The notes beneath the pieces are model-generated. The model had not been told where the DNA came from. It ran no database searches and was given only the letters and a program-made list of their open reading frames with translations. From a bacterium 1XD8-76 (GTDB taxonomy: Bacteria; Bacillota; Clostridia; Lachnospirales; Lachnospiraceae), in the NCBI GenBank assembly GCA_003611955.1, contig RAZE01000008.1:1-64000 (forward strand): a DNA stretch of 64,000 nt, given 5' to 3'. Shown here in pieces: positions 51,971 to 64,000 of the stretch. Both the position numbers and the translations under genes were made by a program. Position 1 is the stretch's first letter; every line of letters begins with the position of its first letter.

Positions 51971-54088
51971 TTATTTTGTCTTTGCCGTAAGCACTTTCTC
52001 CTGTACACTCTTCGGTACCTGCTCATATTTCTCAAAGAACATGGAGTAGTTGCCTCGTCCCTGTGTCTTACTGCGCAGGTCTGTGGAATAGCCGAACATT
52101 TCGGCAAGCGGCACATAGCCGTGTACGATCTTGCCGCCGCCCAAATCGTCCATACCTTCGATACGTCCGCGGCGGGAATTGATATCGCCGATCACGTCGC
52201 CCATATACTCCTCAGGCATCGTCACTTCCACCTTCATGATCGGCTCAAGCAGTACAGGATTTCCTTTCTTCATAGCTTCCTTGAATGCCATGGAACCGGC
52301 AATATGGAATGCCATCTCAGAAGAGTCCACCTCATGGTAGGAGCCGTCATATACATTAGCGCTCACGCCGAGTACAGGGAACCCGCCCAGGATACCTGCC
52401 TTTGCAGCCTCCTCGATACCCTCGCCTACAGCAGGGATATACTCTTTCGGGATCGCGCCGCCGACAACGCTGGACTCAAACTTGAAGGTCTCTTCCGCGT
52501 TCGGATCCATCGGCTCGAATTTCACTTTACAGTGACCATACTGCCCACGACCACCGGACTGTTTTGCATACTTGTATTCCTGATCCACCGGTTTTGTGAA
52601 AGTTTCCTTATATGCAACCTGCGGTGCGCCGACGTTAGCCTCCACCTTGAATTCACGCAGCAGACGGTCAACGATGATCTCCAGATGAAGCTCGCCCATA
52701 CCGGCAATGATCGTCTGACCCGTCTCCGAATCCGTGTGTGCACGGAAAGTAGGATCTTCCTCAGCCAGCTTTGCAAGCGCCTCGCCCATCTTACCCTGGC
52801 CTGCCTTTGTCTTGGGCTCGATAGCCAGCTCAATAACGGGCTCGGGGAATTCCATGGACTCCAGAATAACCGGATGCTGTTCATCACAAATAGTATCACC
52901 GGTCGTCGTCAGCTTAAACCCGACTGCCGCAGCAATATCGCCGGAATACACCTTATCCAGTTCCGCCCTCTTGTTCGCGTGCATCTGTAAAATACGTCCC
53001 ACGCGTTCTTTTTTATCTTTTGTGGCATTCAAAACATAAGAGCCGGAATTCAGTGTTCCGGAATATACTCTGAAGAATGCCAGTTTTCCTACGAAAGGAT
53101 CCGCCATGATCTTAAACGCAAGCGCAGAGAAAGGCTCATCGTCAGACGCATGTCTCTCGACCTCATTGCCATCCGGATCGACACCCTTGATAGCCGGAAT
53201 GTCTGTCGGAGCAGGCATATACTCGATCACCGCATCGATCAGCTTCTGCACTCCCTTGTTTCTGTAAGCGGAGCCGCAGCATACCGGAACCGCCCTGCAA
53301 TCGCAGGTAGCTTTTCTCAGCGCTGCTTTCATCTGTTCTACGGAAGGCTCTTCCCCTTCCAGGTACATCATCATCAGATCGTCGTCCAGCTCGCTTATCT
53401 TCTCTACAAGTTCGGAGCGGTACAGTTCCGCATCCTCCTGCATATCGCCGAGATCATCTGTCACAGTGATATCGTCACCCTTGTCATCATTGTAGATATA
53501 GGCCTTCATCTCAAACAGATCGATGAGTCCCTTAAATTCATCTTCTTTACCGATGGGCAGTTGCAGACAGATCGCATTTTTTCCGAGTCTGTTCCGAATC
53601 TGCTCTACGGCGCCATAGAAGTCAGCTCCCAGGATGTCCATCTTGTTGATGAACGCCATTCTGGGTACATTGTAGGTATCAGCCTGGCGCCAGACGTTTT
53701 CAGACTGAGGTTCCACGCCACCTTTTGCACAGAATACGCCAACAGCGCCATCCAGTACACGCAGAGAACGCTCAACCTCAACAGTAAAGTCAACGTGGCC
53801 CGGCGTATCAATGATATTGACACGATGCTCTAATGCACCTGGTTTGACCTTTGTAAACTCTTCCAAAGTCCAGTGGCATGTTGTAGCGGCTGATGTGATT
53901 GTGATACCTCTCTCCTGTTCCTGCTCCATCCAGTCCATCGTCGCAGTACCTTCATGAGTATCACCGATCTTATAGTTTACGCCAGTATAGTATAAAATGC
54001 GCTCTGTCAATGTGGTCTTACCCGCATCGATATGGGCCATAATACCAATATTCCTGGTTCTCTCTAACGGATATTCTCTTCCAGCCAA
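51971..54088 (-). CDS. fusA: Elongation factor G
   Basis: 705 residues; the translocase GTPase. G1 [10 protein letters not shown]3 DTPGHVDF, G4 NKMD, then domains II-V with the family signatures [14 protein letters not shown] and [13 protein letters not shown]. Located between rpsG and tuf as usual. Confidence 0.98.
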   Translation of the reverse strand: MAGREYPLERTRNIGIMAHIDAGKTTLTERILYYTGVNYKIGDTHEGTATMDWMEQEQERGITITSAATTCHWTLEEFTKVKPGALEHRVNIIDTPGHVDFTVEVERSLRVLDGAVGVFCAKGGVEPQSENVWRQADTYNVPRMAFINKMDILGADFYGAVEQIRNRLGKNAICLQLPIGKEDEFKGLIDLFEMKAYIYNDDKGDDITVTDDLGDMQEDAELYRSELVEKISELDDDLMMMYLEGEEPSVEQMKAALRKATCDCRAVPVCCGSAYRNKGVQKLIDAVIEYMPAPTDIPAIKGVDPDGNEVERHASDDEPFSALAFKIMADPFVGKLAFFRVYSGTLNSGSYVLNATKDKKERVGRILQMHANKRAELDKVYSGDIAAAVGFKLTTTGDTICDEQHPVILESMEFPEPVIELAIEPKTKAGQGKMGEALAKLAEEDPTFRAHTDSETGQTIIAGMGELHLEIIVDRLLREFKVEANVGAPQVAYKETFTKPVDQEYKYAKQSGGRGQYGHCKVKFEPMDPNAEETFKFESSVVGGAIPKEYIPAVGEGIEEAAKAGILGGFPVLGVSANVYDGSYHEVDSSEMAFHIAGSMAFKEAMKKGNPVLLEPIMKVEVTMPEEYMGDVIGDINSRRGRIEGMDDLGGGKIVHGYVPLAEMFGYSTDLRSKTQGRGNYSMFFEKYEQVPKSVQEKVLTAKTK

Positions 54089-54118
54089 AGTTTCTTCCTC
54101 CTAAATCTAATGACAGTC

Positions 54119-54812
<694 letters not shown>

Positions 54813-55232
54813 TTATTTACCGGCTTTCGGCCTCTTCGCGCCATACTTAGAACGTGCCTGACGTCTGTTTGCAACGCCTGCGGTATCTAATGTTCCTCTG
54901 ATGATGTGGTATCTCGTACCGGGTAAGTCTTTTACCCTGCCGCCACGGATCAGTACAACACTGTGCTCCTGCAGATTGTGGCCTTCGCCCGGAATATAGG
55001 AAGTAACTTCCATACCGTTGGAAAGACGAACTCTGGCAATTTTTCTAAGAGCTGAGTTAGGCTTTTTCGGGGTAGCAGTTTTTACAGCCGTGCACACGCC
55101 TCTCTTCTGGGGAGCGGATACATCCGTCACCTTCTTGTGCAGAGAGTTGTATCCTTTCTGCAGAGCAGGTGCTGTAGACTTTTTGGAAACTGTCTGACGA
55201 CCCTTTCTTACTAACTGGTTAAATGTTGGCAT
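54813..55232 (-). CDS. rpsL: 30S ribosomal protein S12
   Basis: 139 residues, [19 protein letters not shown]. The decoding-site segments [17 protein letters not shown] and [16 protein letters not shown] carry the usual Lys residues, so no streptomycin-resistance substitution is seen. Confidence 0.98.
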   Translation of the reverse strand: MPTFNQLVRKGRQTVSKKSTAPALQKGYNSLHKKVTDVSAPQKRGVCTAVKTATPKKPNSALRKIARVRLSNGMEVTSYIPGEGHNLQEHSVVLIRGGRVKDLPGTRYHIIRGTLDTAGVANRRQARSKYGAKRPKAGK

Positions 55233-55290
55233 TCTGTTTCACCTCCTTTGAATTTGTGATAAATGCAGTTACTTTTACACAGCAACTTAC

Positions 55291-55319
55291 AGTATAATAA
55301 CTTCATATCACTCTGTCAA
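55291..55319 (-). promoter_or_regulatory. Promoter of rpsL-rpsG-fusA
   Basis: Minus strand TTGACA (55314-55319), 17 bases, TATACT (55291-55296), in the 125-base gap after rpoC. Confidence 0.82.
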
Positions 55320-55357
55320 CTGTTTTTTTATTTTCCCGTCCGGACATGGGGATCTTC

Positions 55358-58300
55358 TCAGGTATCGGAGCCCTCTTCCACCAATTCCACAGTCTCCTCC
55401 GCCTCTTCCTCGATATCATCCGCCTCGGATTCTTCTTCCATATCCTCCTCTTCGATATCTTCTTCGATATCTTCTTCGATATCTTCCTCCATATCGGTCA
55501 GATACTCTTCATCGGTTTCAAACTCTTCCTCCGCCTCGTCCTCAAAACTGATCTCTTCCATCACATCCATCGGATTCATCATCCGATTGTTATCCGTATC
55601 CAGGCTGGTGCTGCGGTATCTCTTCATGCCTGTTCCCGCCGGGATCAGTTTACCGATGATCACGTTCTCCTTCAGACCGATCAGCGTATCTACCTTACCT
55701 CTGATGGCCGCCTCGGTCAGAACCTTCGTGGTCTCCTGGAAAGAAGCAGCGGACAGGAAGGAATCTGTCGCCAGCGCCGCCTTCGTGATACCGAGCATCA
55801 CCTGTTTACCGTCAGCCGGTTCTTTCCCCGCCTCCACAAGTTTTGTATTCATCTCCTCATAGTCCAGGACATCCACCAGAGTACCCGGCAGGAACGGGGT
55901 ATCACCATTGTTCTCGATCCGAATCTTTTTTAACATCTGGTGCACAATGATCTCAATATGCTTATCGCTGATATCAACACCCTGCTGACGATATACTTTC
56001 TGGACCTCCCGGATCATGTAATCCTGTACCGCGCGGACGCCCTTGATCTTCAGCAGATCGTGAGGATTGATGGAACCGCCCTTGGTCAGCTCATCGCCGG
56101 CCTCCAGCACATTGCCGTCCTCCACCCGGATCGTATATTTATACGGAATCGGATAAGTCTTGGACTCGCCTGTCTCCTGGTTCGTCACCGTCACTTCCCG
56201 TTTCTTCTTATTATCATTAATGCTTACCACGCCGGCGATCTCTGTCAGGATGGCGGTCTTCTTCGGCTTTCTCGCCTCGAACAACTCCTCCACACGAGGC
56301 AGACCGGATGTGATATCTTCACCTGCCACGCCGCCGGTATGGAAGGTTCTCATCGTCAGCTGTGTACCCGGCTCACCGATGGACTGCGCCGCGATGATGC
56401 CCACCGCTTCCCCGACCTGAACCGTCTCGCCGGTTGCCATGTTGGCGCCGTAGCATTTCGCGCAGATACCCACATGGGATTTACAGGTCAGGATCGTGCG
56501 GATCCTCACTTCCTCAACAGGTTTTCCGTCTTTATCCACACCGGTGCTTATGATTCTTTCCGCACGGCTGGGCGTGATCATATGGTTTCTCTTGACGATG
56601 ACATTGCCATCCCTGTCAACGATCTCCTCACAGGATACACGGCCCGTAATTCTCTCTCTCAGGCTCTCCAGAACGTCTTCTTTCTTTTCGCCGTCCTTCT
56701 TGGCCTCCTCCTGGAATGCCCTGACGACCATGCCCGGCAGCACTTCCGCACCTTCGGAACAATCCACTTCACGGATGATCAGCTCCTGGCAGACATCCAC
56801 CATTCGACGGGTCAGATAACCGGAATCGGCTGTACGAAGCGCCGTATCCGCCAGACCTTTTCTGCCGCCGTGCGCGGAGATAAAGTACTCCAGAACGTCC
56901 ATACCCTCACGGAAGTTGGATTTTACCGGCAGTTCGATGGTCTTACTGGTGGTATCCGCCATCAGTCCGCGCATGCCCGCCAGCTGTTTGATCTGCTCTT
57001 TGGAACCACGGGCGCCGGAATCCGCCATCATCTTGATATTGTTGTAGTCGTCCATGCTGTCCATGGACATCTCCTTCAATGCCTCATCCGTCTCATCCCA
57101 TGTCTCGATGACCCTTCTGTAACGCTCTTCATCCGTATATTTACCGCGGCCATATTCCATGGCGATGTTATCCACCTTCGCCTGCGCCTTATCCAGCATG
57201 TGCTGTTTTTCCTCCGGCACAATAATATCGGAGATGGACACCGTGATGGCCGCCTTTGTGGAGTAGTGATACCCCAGATTCTTCACATCGTCCAGCACCT
57301 CGGCGGTCTTGGACGCGCCGTGGATATTGATAACTTTCTCAAGGATCGGCTTTAACTGCTTCTTGCCGACCAGCTTATCGACCTCCAGCTTCAACAGATT
57401 CTCCGGCTTGCTTCTGTCCACAAAGCCCAGATCCTGCGGGATGATCTCATTGAAGAGGAAGCGTCCCAGCGTGGATTCCACGATACCGGAAACCTTTTCG
57501 CCCTCCGCGGTCTCCTTTGTCACCCGCACTTTGATTCTGGAGTGCAGCGTGCATTCGCCGTTCTCATAGGCGAGTATCGCCTCGTTCACATTCCTGTAGG
57601 CATTTCCCTCCCCCACGGAACCGGGGCGCTCCTGCGTCAGATAATAGATACCGAGCACCATATCCTGGGAAGGCACCGCCACAAGACCGCCGTCAGAAGG
57701 TTTTAACAGGTTGTTGGGCGAGAGCAGAAGGAATCTGCACTCCGCCTGCGCCTCCTGGGACAGAGGCAGATGCACTGCCATCTGGTCGCCGTCAAAGTCA
57801 GCGTTAAACGCGGTACACACAAGGGGATGCAGCTTGATCGCCTTACCCTCCACCAGCACAGGCTCGAAGGCCTGAATACCCAGTCTGTGCAGCGTCGGCG
57901 CACGGTTCAACATAACCGGATGATCCGTGATGACCTCCTCCAGAACATCCCACACCTGCACGTCGAGACGCTCCACCATCTTCTTCGCACTCTTGATATT
58001 CTGGGCGATCTGCTTGGATACCAGCTCCTTCATAACGAAAGGCTTGAACAACTCGATCGCCATCTCCTTCGGCAGACCGCACTGATAAATTTTCAGCTCC
58101 GGCCCGATCACGATAACCGAACGCCCGGAATAGTCCACACGTTTTCCGAGAAGGTTCTGACGGAAACGTCCGGATTTACCTTTCAGCATATCGGAGAGAG
58201 ATTTTAACGCCCTGTTGCCGGGTCCGGTCACGGGACGGCCCCGTCTGCCGTTGTCGATCAGCGCGTCCACCGCCTCCTGCAGCATTCTCTTCTCATTGCG

Positions 58301-59164
58301 CACGATGATATCCGGCGCGCCGAGTTCCAAAAGTCTTTTCAGTCTGTTGTTTCTGTTGATGATCCTTCTGTACAGATCATTCAGGTCGGAAGTCGCGAAA
58401 CGTCCGCCGTCCAACTGCACCATAGGGCGCAGATCGGGCGGGATAACAGGAATGGCATCCATGATCATCCACTCCGGCATATTCCCGGACTCTCTAAAGG
58501 ACTCCACCACTTCCAGGCGCTTGATAATTCTCGCACGCTTCTGTCCTGTGGATTCCTTCAGCCCTGCCTTTAACTCTTCCGCCTCCGTATCCAGGTCGAT
58601 CGCCTGCAGCAATTCCTTCACGGACTCCGCTCCCATACCGGCGCGGAATCTGCTTCCCCATTTTTCCCTTGCATCCTGATACTCTTTTTCCGTCAGGATT
58701 TGTTTATACTCTAAATCCGTCTCCCCGGCGTCCAGCACGATATAGGACGCAAAGTACAGTACCTTCTCCAGCACCCTGGGAGACAGGTCAAGGATCAATC
58801 CCATTCTGCTGGGGATCCCCTTGAAATACCAGATATGGGAGACCGGAGCTGCCAGCTCAATATGACCCATGCGCTCCCTTCTCACTGCGGACTTCGTCAC
58901 TTCCACACCGCACCTGTCGCAGACTACACCCTTATATCTGATCTTTTTATATTTTCCACAATGGCACTCCCAGTCCTTGCTGGGGCCGAAAATTTTTTCA
59001 CAGAACAGACCGTTAGGTTCCGGCTTCAAGGTTCTGTAGTTGATCGTCTCCGGTTTCAATACCTCGCCGCGGGACCATTCCCTGATCTTTTCAGGTGACG
59101 CAAGACCAATTCTGATTGCGTCAAATGTCATAGGCTGATAAGTCTCATTCTTTATTTCTGCCAT
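55358..59164 (-). CDS. rpoC: DNA-directed RNA polymerase subunit beta'
   Basis: 1268 residues from [10 protein letters not shown] (59164, GGAGGG upstream). N-terminal zinc site [19 protein letters not shown], catalytic magnesium loop [12 protein letters not shown], second zinc cluster [13 protein letters not shown]. The last ~70 residues form an acidic tail with a three-fold Ile-Glu-Glu-Asp repeat, longer than is usual for the family. Confidence 0.98.
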   Translation of the reverse strand: MAEIKNETYQPMTFDAIRIGLASPEKIREWSRGEVLKPETINYRTLKPEPNGLFCEKIFGPSKDWECHCGKYKKIRYKGVVCDRCGVEVTKSAVRRERMGHIELAAPVSHIWYFKGIPSRMGLILDLSPRVLEKVLYFASYIVLDAGETDLEYKQILTEKEYQDAREKWGSRFRAGMGAESVKELLQAIDLDTEAEELKAGLKESTGQKRARIIKRLEVVESFRESGNMPEWMIMDAIPVIPPDLRPMVQLDGGRFATSDLNDLYRRIINRNNRLKRLLELGAPDIIVRNEKRMLQEAVDALIDNGRRGRPVTGPGNRALKSLSDMLKGKSGRFRQNLLGKRVDYSGRSVIVIGPELKIYQCGLPKEMAIELFKPFVMKELVSKQIAQNIKSAKKMVERLDVQVWDVLEEVITDHPVMLNRAPTLHRLGIQAFEPVLVEGKAIKLHPLVCTAFNADFDGDQMAVHLPLSQEAQAECRFLLLSPNNLLKPSDGGLVAVPSQDMVLGIYYLTQERPGSVGEGNAYRNVNEAILAYENGECTLHSRIKVRVTKETAEGEKVSGIVESTLGRFLFNEIIPQDLGFVDRSKPENLLKLEVDKLVGKKQLKPILEKVINIHGASKTAEVLDDVKNLGYHYSTKAAITVSISDIIVPEEKQHMLDKAQAKVDNIAMEYGRGKYTDEERYRRVIETWDETDEALKEMSMDSMDDYNNIKMMADSGARGSKEQIKQLAGMRGLMADTTSKTIELPVKSNFREGMDVLEYFISAHGGRKGLADTALRTADSGYLTRRMVDVCQELIIREVDCSEGAEVLPGMVVRAFQEEAKKDGEKKEDVLESLRERITGRVSCEEIVDRDGNVIVKRNHMITPSRAERIISTGVDKDGKPVEEVRIRTILTCKSHVGICAKCYGANMATGETVQVGEAVGIIAAQSIGEPGTQLTMRTFHTGGVAGEDITSGLPRVEELFEARKPKKTAILTEIAGVVSINDNKKKREVTVTNQETGESKTYPIPYKYTIRVEDGNVLEAGDELTKGGSINPHDLLKIKGVRAVQDYMIREVQKVYRQQGVDISDKHIEIIVHQMLKKIRIENNGDTPFLPGTLVDVLDYEEMNTKLVEAGKEPADGKQVMLGITKAALATDSFLSAASFQETTKVLTEAAIRGKVDTLIGLKENVIIGKLIPAGTGMKRYRSTSLDTDNNRMMNPMDVMEEISFEDEAEEEFETDEEYLTDMEEDIEEDIEEDIEEEDMEEESEADDIEEEAEETVELVEEGSDT
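55453..55488. repeat. 12-bp tandem repeat in the rpoC acidic tail
   Basis: Three near-exact copies of CGATATCTTCTT in tandem, encoding EEDI units on the minus strand. The in-frame period means copy number could change without breaking the gene. Confidence 0.85.
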
Positions 59165-59204
59165 GATTCCCTCCATTTTTTAACGATACTTTTATCGACC
59201 AACT

Positions 59205-62200
59205 TTATATATTCGCAGAATCCTCATACTCCGGTTCGTCAGCATATTCTTCGCCATCATAGTAATCTTCCGCGACTTCCTCTTCCTCCACGGATTCCAG
59301 TTCTCCGTCCTCTGAAAACTCCTGCTTCTGATACCCGTCAAAAGATTCCTCTTCTTTGTTGTAATTCTTGTTGTCACCCATTTCATAACGGTAATCCGTA
59401 TCGCCGTAATCGATGGACTCCATCACCTCGACTTCCGTATTATCCTCGCGCAGTACACGGATATCCAGTCCCAGCGACTGCAGTTCCTTCAGCAATACCT
59501 TGAAGGATTCCGGAATACCGGGCTCCGGTATATTCTCTCCTTTGATGATCGCCTCGTAAGTCTTCACACGTCCCACCACATCATCGGATTTTACGGTCAG
59601 GATCTCCTGCAGCGTGTACGACGCGCCGTAAGCTTCCAGCGCCCACACTTCCATCTCACCGAAACGCTGGCCGCCGAACTGTGCCTTACCGCCCAGAGGC
59701 TGCTGTGTCACAAGGGAGTACGGACCGGTGGAACGGGCATGGATCTTATCGTCTACCAGATGGTGCAGTTTCAGGTAGTGCATATGGCCGATCGTGACAG
59801 GCGCATCAAAGTATTCTCCGCTTCTGCCGTCCCGCAGCCTGACCTTTCCGTCTTTTGTGATCGGAACCCCTTTCCATACCGCGCGGTGATCTCTGTGGTC
59901 ATACAGATACTGCATCACTTCCGGCAATACCACGTCCTTATATTTTGCTTCAAACTCTTCCCACTCCGTATTGACATAGTCGTTAGCCATCTCCAGAGTG
60001 TCTTCTATATCAATTTCCTTCGCTCCGTCAAACACCGGCGTCGCCACATTAAAGCCAAGCACCTTCGCCGCCAGCGACAGATGGATCTCCAGTACCTGTC
60101 CCACATTCATACGGGAAGGAACGCCCAGCGGATTTAATACGATGTCCAGCGGACGACCGTTGGGCAGGTAAGGCATATCCTCCACCGGCAGTACACGGGA
60201 GACAACGCCCTTGTTGCCGTGACGTCCCGCCATCTTATCCCCCACGGATATCTTTCTCTTCTGGGCGATATAGATACGAACCGCCATGTTGACACCCGGA
60301 GAGAGCTCATCACCGTTCTCCCTCGTAAATACTTTGGCATCGATGACAATACCGTACTCGCCGTGGGGCACCTTCAGGGACGTATCCCTCACTTCTCTCG
60401 CTTTCTCGCCGAAGATCGCGCGCAGCAATCTCTCCTCGGCCGTCAGCTCCGTCTCACCCTTCGGCGTCACTTTGCCGACCAGAATATCACCGGCGCGCAC
60501 CTCCGCGCCGATGCGGATAATCCCGTTGCTGTCCAGATCTTTCAGCGCATCGTCACCTACGCCGGGCACATCCTTTGTGATGCACTCTGCTCCCAGCTTC
60601 GTATCGCGGGCCTCCGCCTCATACTCTTCAATATGAATGGATGTATAGACATCCTCTCTCACCAGCCGTTCGCTGATCAAAACCGCATCCTCGTAGTTGT
60701 AGCCTTCCCAGGTCATAAAACCGATCAGCGGGTTTTCGCCCAGCGCCAGCTCGCCCTGTGCCGTGGAGGGACCGTCCGCGATCACCTCCCCCGCCTTTAC
60801 ATGATCGCCCTTTTTCACGATCGGCTTCTGGTTATAACAGTTGGACTGGTTGCTTCTCACAAACTTTGTCAGATGATACTCATCCGGTTCCCCGTCATCG
60901 CAGGTCATCTTGATGATGCGGGAGGACACATAGGTGATCGTGCCGTCCTTTCTCGCCACCACACAGACACCGGAATCCACCGCTGCCTTCTGCTCCATAC
61001 CTGTTCCGACTGCCGGCGCTTCCGGGAACAGAAGCGGCACTGCCTGACGCTGCATGTTGGAACCCATCAGCGCACGATGCGCATCATCGTTCTGCAAAAA
61101 CGGGATCAGAGCAGTCGCCACGGAAAATACCATTTTCGGGGACACATCCATATAATCCATCCGTCTCTTCGGATAGTCCTTGGTCTCCTCCATATAACGC
61201 CCGGACACGCTCTTGCCAATAAAATATCCGTCGTCGTCTAATACGGCAGACGCCTGGGCAACATAATAGTTGTCTTCCTCATCCGCTGTCATATATATGA
61301 TCTCATCCGTAACTCTCGGATTCTCCGGATCGCTCTTGTCGATTTTGCGGTACGGTGCCTCCACGAAACCGTACTCATTGATCCTCGCGTAGCACGCAAG
61401 CGAGTTGATCAGACCGATGTTAGGACCCTCCGGCGTCTCGATCGGACACATACGCCCATAGTGCGTATAGTGCACGTCACGCACCTCGAATCCGGCGCGG
61501 TCTCTGGAAAGTCCGCCCGGTCCCAGCGCGGACAGACGTCTCTTGTGGGTCAGCTCGCCCAGCGGATTTGTCTGGTCCATGAACTGTGACAGCTGGGAGG
61601 AACCAAAGAATTCCTTCACCGCCGCCTGCACGGGCTTTATATTGATCAGACCCTGGGGAGATAAATTCTCCGCGTCGTGGGTCGTCATTCTCTCTCTCAC
61701 CACTCTCTCCAGCCTGGAAAGACCGATGCGGTACTGGTTCTGCAGCAGCTCTCCGACAGCTCTGATGCGTCGGTTTCCCAGATGGTCGATATCGTCGGAA
61801 TTGCCGATGCCGTATTCCAGATGGATATTATAATTGATGGATGCCAGAATATCCTCCTTTGTGATATGCTTGGGCACAAGCTCATGCACATTTTTCCGGA
61901 TCGCCTCTATGATCGCATCCTCATCCCCCGCGTACTCCTCCAGAATCTGCGCCAGCACCGGATAATAAACCAGCTCCCTGATGCCCAGTTCTCTCGGTTC
62001 GCAGTTTACATAATTCTTCAAATCTACCATCATGTTGGACAGTACTTTGACATTGCGCTCCGCCGTCTCAATCCAGACAGCCGGAATCGCCGCATTCTGG
62101 ATCGCGTCGGCCACTTCCGCCGTCACGGTATCTCCCGCCGACGCAACGATCTCGCCGGTCTGCAGATCCACAGCATCCTCCGCCAGCACACGGCCCCGGA

Positions 62201-63065
62201 TCCTGTTTTTTAACATCAGCTTCTTGTTAAATTTATATCTGCCCACTTTTGCCAGGTCATAGCGCCTTGAATCAAAGAACATGCCGCCTATCAGGCTTGC
62301 CGCGCTGTCCACGCTGAGCGGCTCGCCGGGTCTTATTTTTTTGTATAACTCTAACAGGCCTTCCTGATAATTTGTGGAAGGATCCTTTTTAATACTCTCC
62401 TGGATTTTCGGCTCATCACCGAAAAGCTCGATGATCTCCTCGTTTGTGCCCACGCCAAGCGCACGGATCAGCGCCGTGATGGGCACCTTCCTCGTCCTGT
62501 CCACGCGGACATAAAACACATCGTTGGCATCTGTCTCGTATTCCAGCCATGCGCCACGGTTCGGGATCACCGTGCAGGCATATAATTCCTTGCCGAACTT
62601 TGCTTTCGTAATATCATAATAAATACCGGGGGAACGGACAAGCTGACTGACGATTACACGCTCGGCACCGTTGATCACAAAAGTGCCTGTCTCCGTCATC
62701 AGCGGAAGATCTCCCATGAAAATCTCATGTTCACTGATCTCTTCTTTTTCCTTATTATAAAGACGCACTCGCACTTTCAGAGGTGCCGCGTAGGTGGCAT
62801 CTCTCTCCTTACATTTCTCGATCGAATACTTCACATCGTCTTTACATAATTCAAAGTCCACAAATTCCAGGCTGAGCTGCCCGCTGTAATCTGTGATCGG
62901 AGAAATATCATCAAAGACTTCTTTAAGCCCTTCCCCCAGAAACCACTGGTAGGAATCTTTCTGGACTTCGATCAGGTTCGGCATTTCCAGAACCTCTTTG
63001 TGTCTCTGATAACTCATACGTATCTGCTTCCCGGAAGCCATAGGACGTATTCTGTTTTTTTCCAT
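59205..63065 (-). CDS. rpoB: DNA-directed RNA polymerase subunit beta
   Basis: 1286 residues. ATG 63065 (MEKNRIRP) is chosen because GGGGTG lies 8 bases before it; an ATG two codons upstream is too close. The rifampicin pocket [30 protein letters not shown] keeps the sensitive-type Asp, His and Ser. The C terminus carries a Glu/Asp/Tyr-rich extension. It is separated from rpoC by 40 bases and has its own promoter. Confidence 0.98.
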   Translation of the reverse strand: MEKNRIRPMASGKQIRMSYQRHKEVLEMPNLIEVQKDSYQWFLGEGLKEVFDDISPITDYSGQLSLEFVDFELCKDDVKYSIEKCKERDATYAAPLKVRVRLYNKEKEEISEHEIFMGDLPLMTETGTFVINGAERVIVSQLVRSPGIYYDITKAKFGKELYACTVIPNRGAWLEYETDANDVFYVRVDRTRKVPITALIRALGVGTNEEIIELFGDEPKIQESIKKDPSTNYQEGLLELYKKIRPGEPLSVDSAASLIGGMFFDSRRYDLAKVGRYKFNKKLMLKNRIRGRVLAEDAVDLQTGEIVASAGDTVTAEVADAIQNAAIPAVWIETAERNVKVLSNMMVDLKNYVNCEPRELGIRELVYYPVLAQILEEYAGDEDAIIEAIRKNVHELVPKHITKEDILASINYNIHLEYGIGNSDDIDHLGNRRIRAVGELLQNQYRIGLSRLERVVRERMTTHDAENLSPQGLINIKPVQAAVKEFFGSSQLSQFMDQTNPLGELTHKRRLSALGPGGLSRDRAGFEVRDVHYTHYGRMCPIETPEGPNIGLINSLACYARINEYGFVEAPYRKIDKSDPENPRVTDEIIYMTADEEDNYYVAQASAVLDDDGYFIGKSVSGRYMEETKDYPKRRMDYMDVSPKMVFSVATALIPFLQNDDAHRALMGSNMQRQAVPLLFPEAPAVGTGMEQKAAVDSGVCVVARKDGTITYVSSRIIKMTCDDGEPDEYHLTKFVRSNQSNCYNQKPIVKKGDHVKAGEVIADGPSTAQGELALGENPLIGFMTWEGYNYEDAVLISERLVREDVYTSIHIEEYEAEARDTKLGAECITKDVPGVGDDALKDLDSNGIIRIGAEVRAGDILVGKVTPKGETELTAEERLLRAIFGEKAREVRDTSLKVPHGEYGIVIDAKVFTRENGDELSPGVNMAVRIYIAQKRKISVGDKMAGRHGNKGVVSRVLPVEDMPYLPNGRPLDIVLNPLGVPSRMNVGQVLEIHLSLAAKVLGFNVATPVFDGAKEIDIEDTLEMANDYVNTEWEEFEAKYKDVVLPEVMQYLYDHRDHRAVWKGVPITKDGKVRLRDGRSGEYFDAPVTIGHMHYLKLHHLVDDKIHARSTGPYSLVTQQPLGGKAQFGGQRFGEMEVWALEAYGASYTLQEILTVKSDDVVGRVKTYEAIIKGENIPEPGIPESFKVLLKELQSLGLDIRVLREDNTEVEVMESIDYGDTDYRYEMGDNKNYNKEEESFDGYQKQEFSEDGELESVEEEEVAEDYYDGEEYADEPEYEDSANI

Positions 63066-63153
63066 CAACATTCACCCCGTTCTCTATTTTATTGCCTATT
63101 TTACGGTATTTTGGGCACGAAAAAGCATACCTCACCACAATAGTGCATTATCC

Positions 63154-63183
63154 AGTATACTACAAACCATTTTTGCCCGTCAA
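63154..63183 (-). promoter_or_regulatory. Promoter of rpoBC
   Basis: Minus strand TTGACG (63178-63183), 18 bases, TATACT (63154-63159); leader of about 80 bases to rpoB. Confidence 0.7.
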
Positions 63184-63218
63184 GAAAAATTTTAAGAAAT
63201 TTTTATAAAATAGCGAAA

Positions 63219-63246
63219 GCCATCCGTTCTGAATCGAACGGATGGC
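63219..63246 (-). terminator. Terminator/attenuator between rplL and rpoB
   Basis: An 11-bp perfect stem (63219-63229 with 63236-63246) lies 28 bases past the rplL stop, followed on the minus strand by TTTCGCTATTTT. It probably limits read-through from the abundant rplJL transcript into rpoBC. Confidence 0.75.
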
Positions 63247-63274
63247 GTCATCTTTTGTGGATATCTTACAAAAC

Positions 63275-63649
63275 TTATTTCAGAGTAACCTTTGCTCCTA
63301 CTTCTTCCAGTTTCTTCTTCAGCTCTTCTGCCTCTTCCTTGGAAACTGCCTCTTTCAGTACCTTCGGAGCGGACTCAACTGCTTCCTTAGCTTCCTTCAG
63401 ACCAAGACCTGTAGCCTCACGCACAACTTTGATTACTTTGATCTTCTCTGCGCCGATCTCTGTCAGCTCAACGTCGAACTCAGTCTTCTCCTCTGCCGCC
63501 TCAGCAGGGCCTGCTGCTGCCGCAACGACAACGCCCGCTGCTGCGGATACGCCGAACTCCTCCTCGCATGCCTTTACGAGATCATTTAATTCCATTACGG
63601 ATAACTCTTTGATAGCATCAATAAATTCCTGTGTGGATAATTTTGCCAT
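63275..63649 (-). CDS. rplL: 50S ribosomal protein L7/L12
   Basis: 124 residues. N-terminal dimerisation domain ([31 protein letters not shown]), Ala-rich hinge, and the C-terminal factor-binding domain ([31 protein letters not shown]). Forms the ribosomal stalk with L10. Confidence 0.98.
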   Translation of the reverse strand: MAKLSTQEFIDAIKELSVMELNDLVKACEEEFGVSAAAGVVVAAAAGPAEAAEEKTEFDVELTEIGAEKIKVIKVVREATGLGLKEAKEAVESAPKVLKEAVSKEEAEELKKKLEEVGAKVTLK

Positions 63650-63698
63650 GATTATTTTCCTCCATTATTATTTGTAGTTGTTTATATTTTTCTTTTCC

Positions 63699-64000
63699 TT
63701 ATGCCTCTGCGGGTGCTTCCGCCGCTTCTGCAGGTGCTGCTTCACCGTCTTTTTCAGCGATCTGTTTCAGAACGCGCGCAAAGTTCGTGACAGGCGACTG
63801 CATGCTGCCAAGGAGCCTTGACAACAGTTCCTCTCTGGAAGGAATGTTGGATATCTGTTCAATCCCTTTCGCGTCATATACAGTGCCTTCCACCACGCCG
63901 CCTTTGATCTCCAGCGCAGGAGCTGTCTTCGCAAATTTGCACAGAACTCTCGCTGCCGCCGTAGCATCCGTATCGCAGGTCGCCATAGCGCTGGGGCCTT
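63699..64000 (-). CDS. rplJ: 50S ribosomal protein L10 (3' part, cut by window edge)
   Basis: About 100 C-terminal residues are visible, from KGPSAMATCDTDATAAARVLCKFAKTAP to AEAAEAPAEA. An internal ATG at 63986 is not the start: the frame remains open to the window edge with L10-like sequence. The Ala/Glu-rich tail is the L7/L12 dimer attachment region. Confidence 0.93.
   Translation of the reverse strand, partial: GPSAMATCDTDATAAARVLCKFAKTAPALEIKGGVVEGTVYDAKGIEQISNIPSREELLSRLLGSMQSPVTNFARVLKQIAEKDGEAAPAEAAEAPAEA

Noticed and set aside
50754..52049. 431-codon open frame on the + strand
   Set aside because: Antisense to tuf, with no family similarity; it is a by-product of strong codon bias in tuf.
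55940..57355. Long open frame of 471 codons on the + strand
   Set aside because: It is wholly antisense to rpoC, has no ribosome binding site, and its composition (His, Leu and Arg-rich) is what the reverse of a GC-biased coding strand gives.

Overview
This window looks like a chromosomal segment from a butyrate-forming, probably spore-forming Clostridia of the Lachnospiraceae type. The reasons are a complete thl-crt-hbd-bcd-etfB-etfA cluster, a SleC-like cortex-lytic enzyme, strong GGAGG ribosome binding sites and the gene order rplJ-rplL-rpoB-rpoC-rpsL-rpsG-fusA-tuf. The assignment is by gene content only. No rRNA or tRNA gene was seen.

Layout. 0.3-4.7 kb: a leftward ABC export operon (ATPase, membrane-anchored protein, two ABC-2 type permeases). 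4.8-11.0 kb: the leftward acetyl-CoA to butyryl-CoA operon with its bifurcating Bcd/Etf genes, started by a recognisable sigma-A promoter at 11.0 kb. Next come a structured 120-base element, the ribosome hibernation factor hpf and a divergent MATE exporter. 13.3-15.9 kb: a PadR-DUF1700-DUF4097 envelope operon with a palindromic operator on its promoter. 16-20.6 kb: an SH3/NlpC-P60 wall hydrolase, a short-chain dehydrogenase, a DegV protein and a DUF11-repeat protein. 20.7-24.0 kb: a cytosolic PAS-rich hybrid histidine kinase. 24.1-28.6 kb: ecfA1-ecfA2-ecfT-truA-rplM-rpsI. 28.7-30.0 kb: an M15 peptidase and an XRE regulator. 30-34 kb: a polar amino acid ABC transporter with an M20 amidohydrolase. 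34.3-37.2 kb: an ArsC/Spx-like protein, a small membrane protein and the SleC-like enzyme.

37.3-50.7 kb is an AT-richer, visibly decayed accessory region: a tandem pair of RlaP-type nucleotidyltransferases (one frameshifted), a multiply broken AlbA_2 regulator, a DUF2326-like fragment, a TnpV remnant, a gutted Mu-type transposon (DUF6431, DDE transposase, ExeA-like ATPase), and then a series of small islands. These islands are separated by displaced copies of the last ~18 codons of tuf. Counting the intact gene there are four tuf 3' ends, at 44.2, 45.5, 47.8 and 50.7 kb. Two islands share the same left flank and the same right flank but carry different cargo: a DUF3788-DUF3795 protein in one, and a LysR regulator plus acyl-CoA dehydrogenase in the other. 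I read this as repeated site-specific integration at the 3' end of tuf, and it is the most interesting signal in the window.

50.7-64 kb is the conserved str/rif cluster, all leftward: tuf, fusA, rpsG, rpsL, rpoC, rpoB, rplL and the 3' part of rplJ, with separate promoters visible before tuf, rpsL and rpoB.
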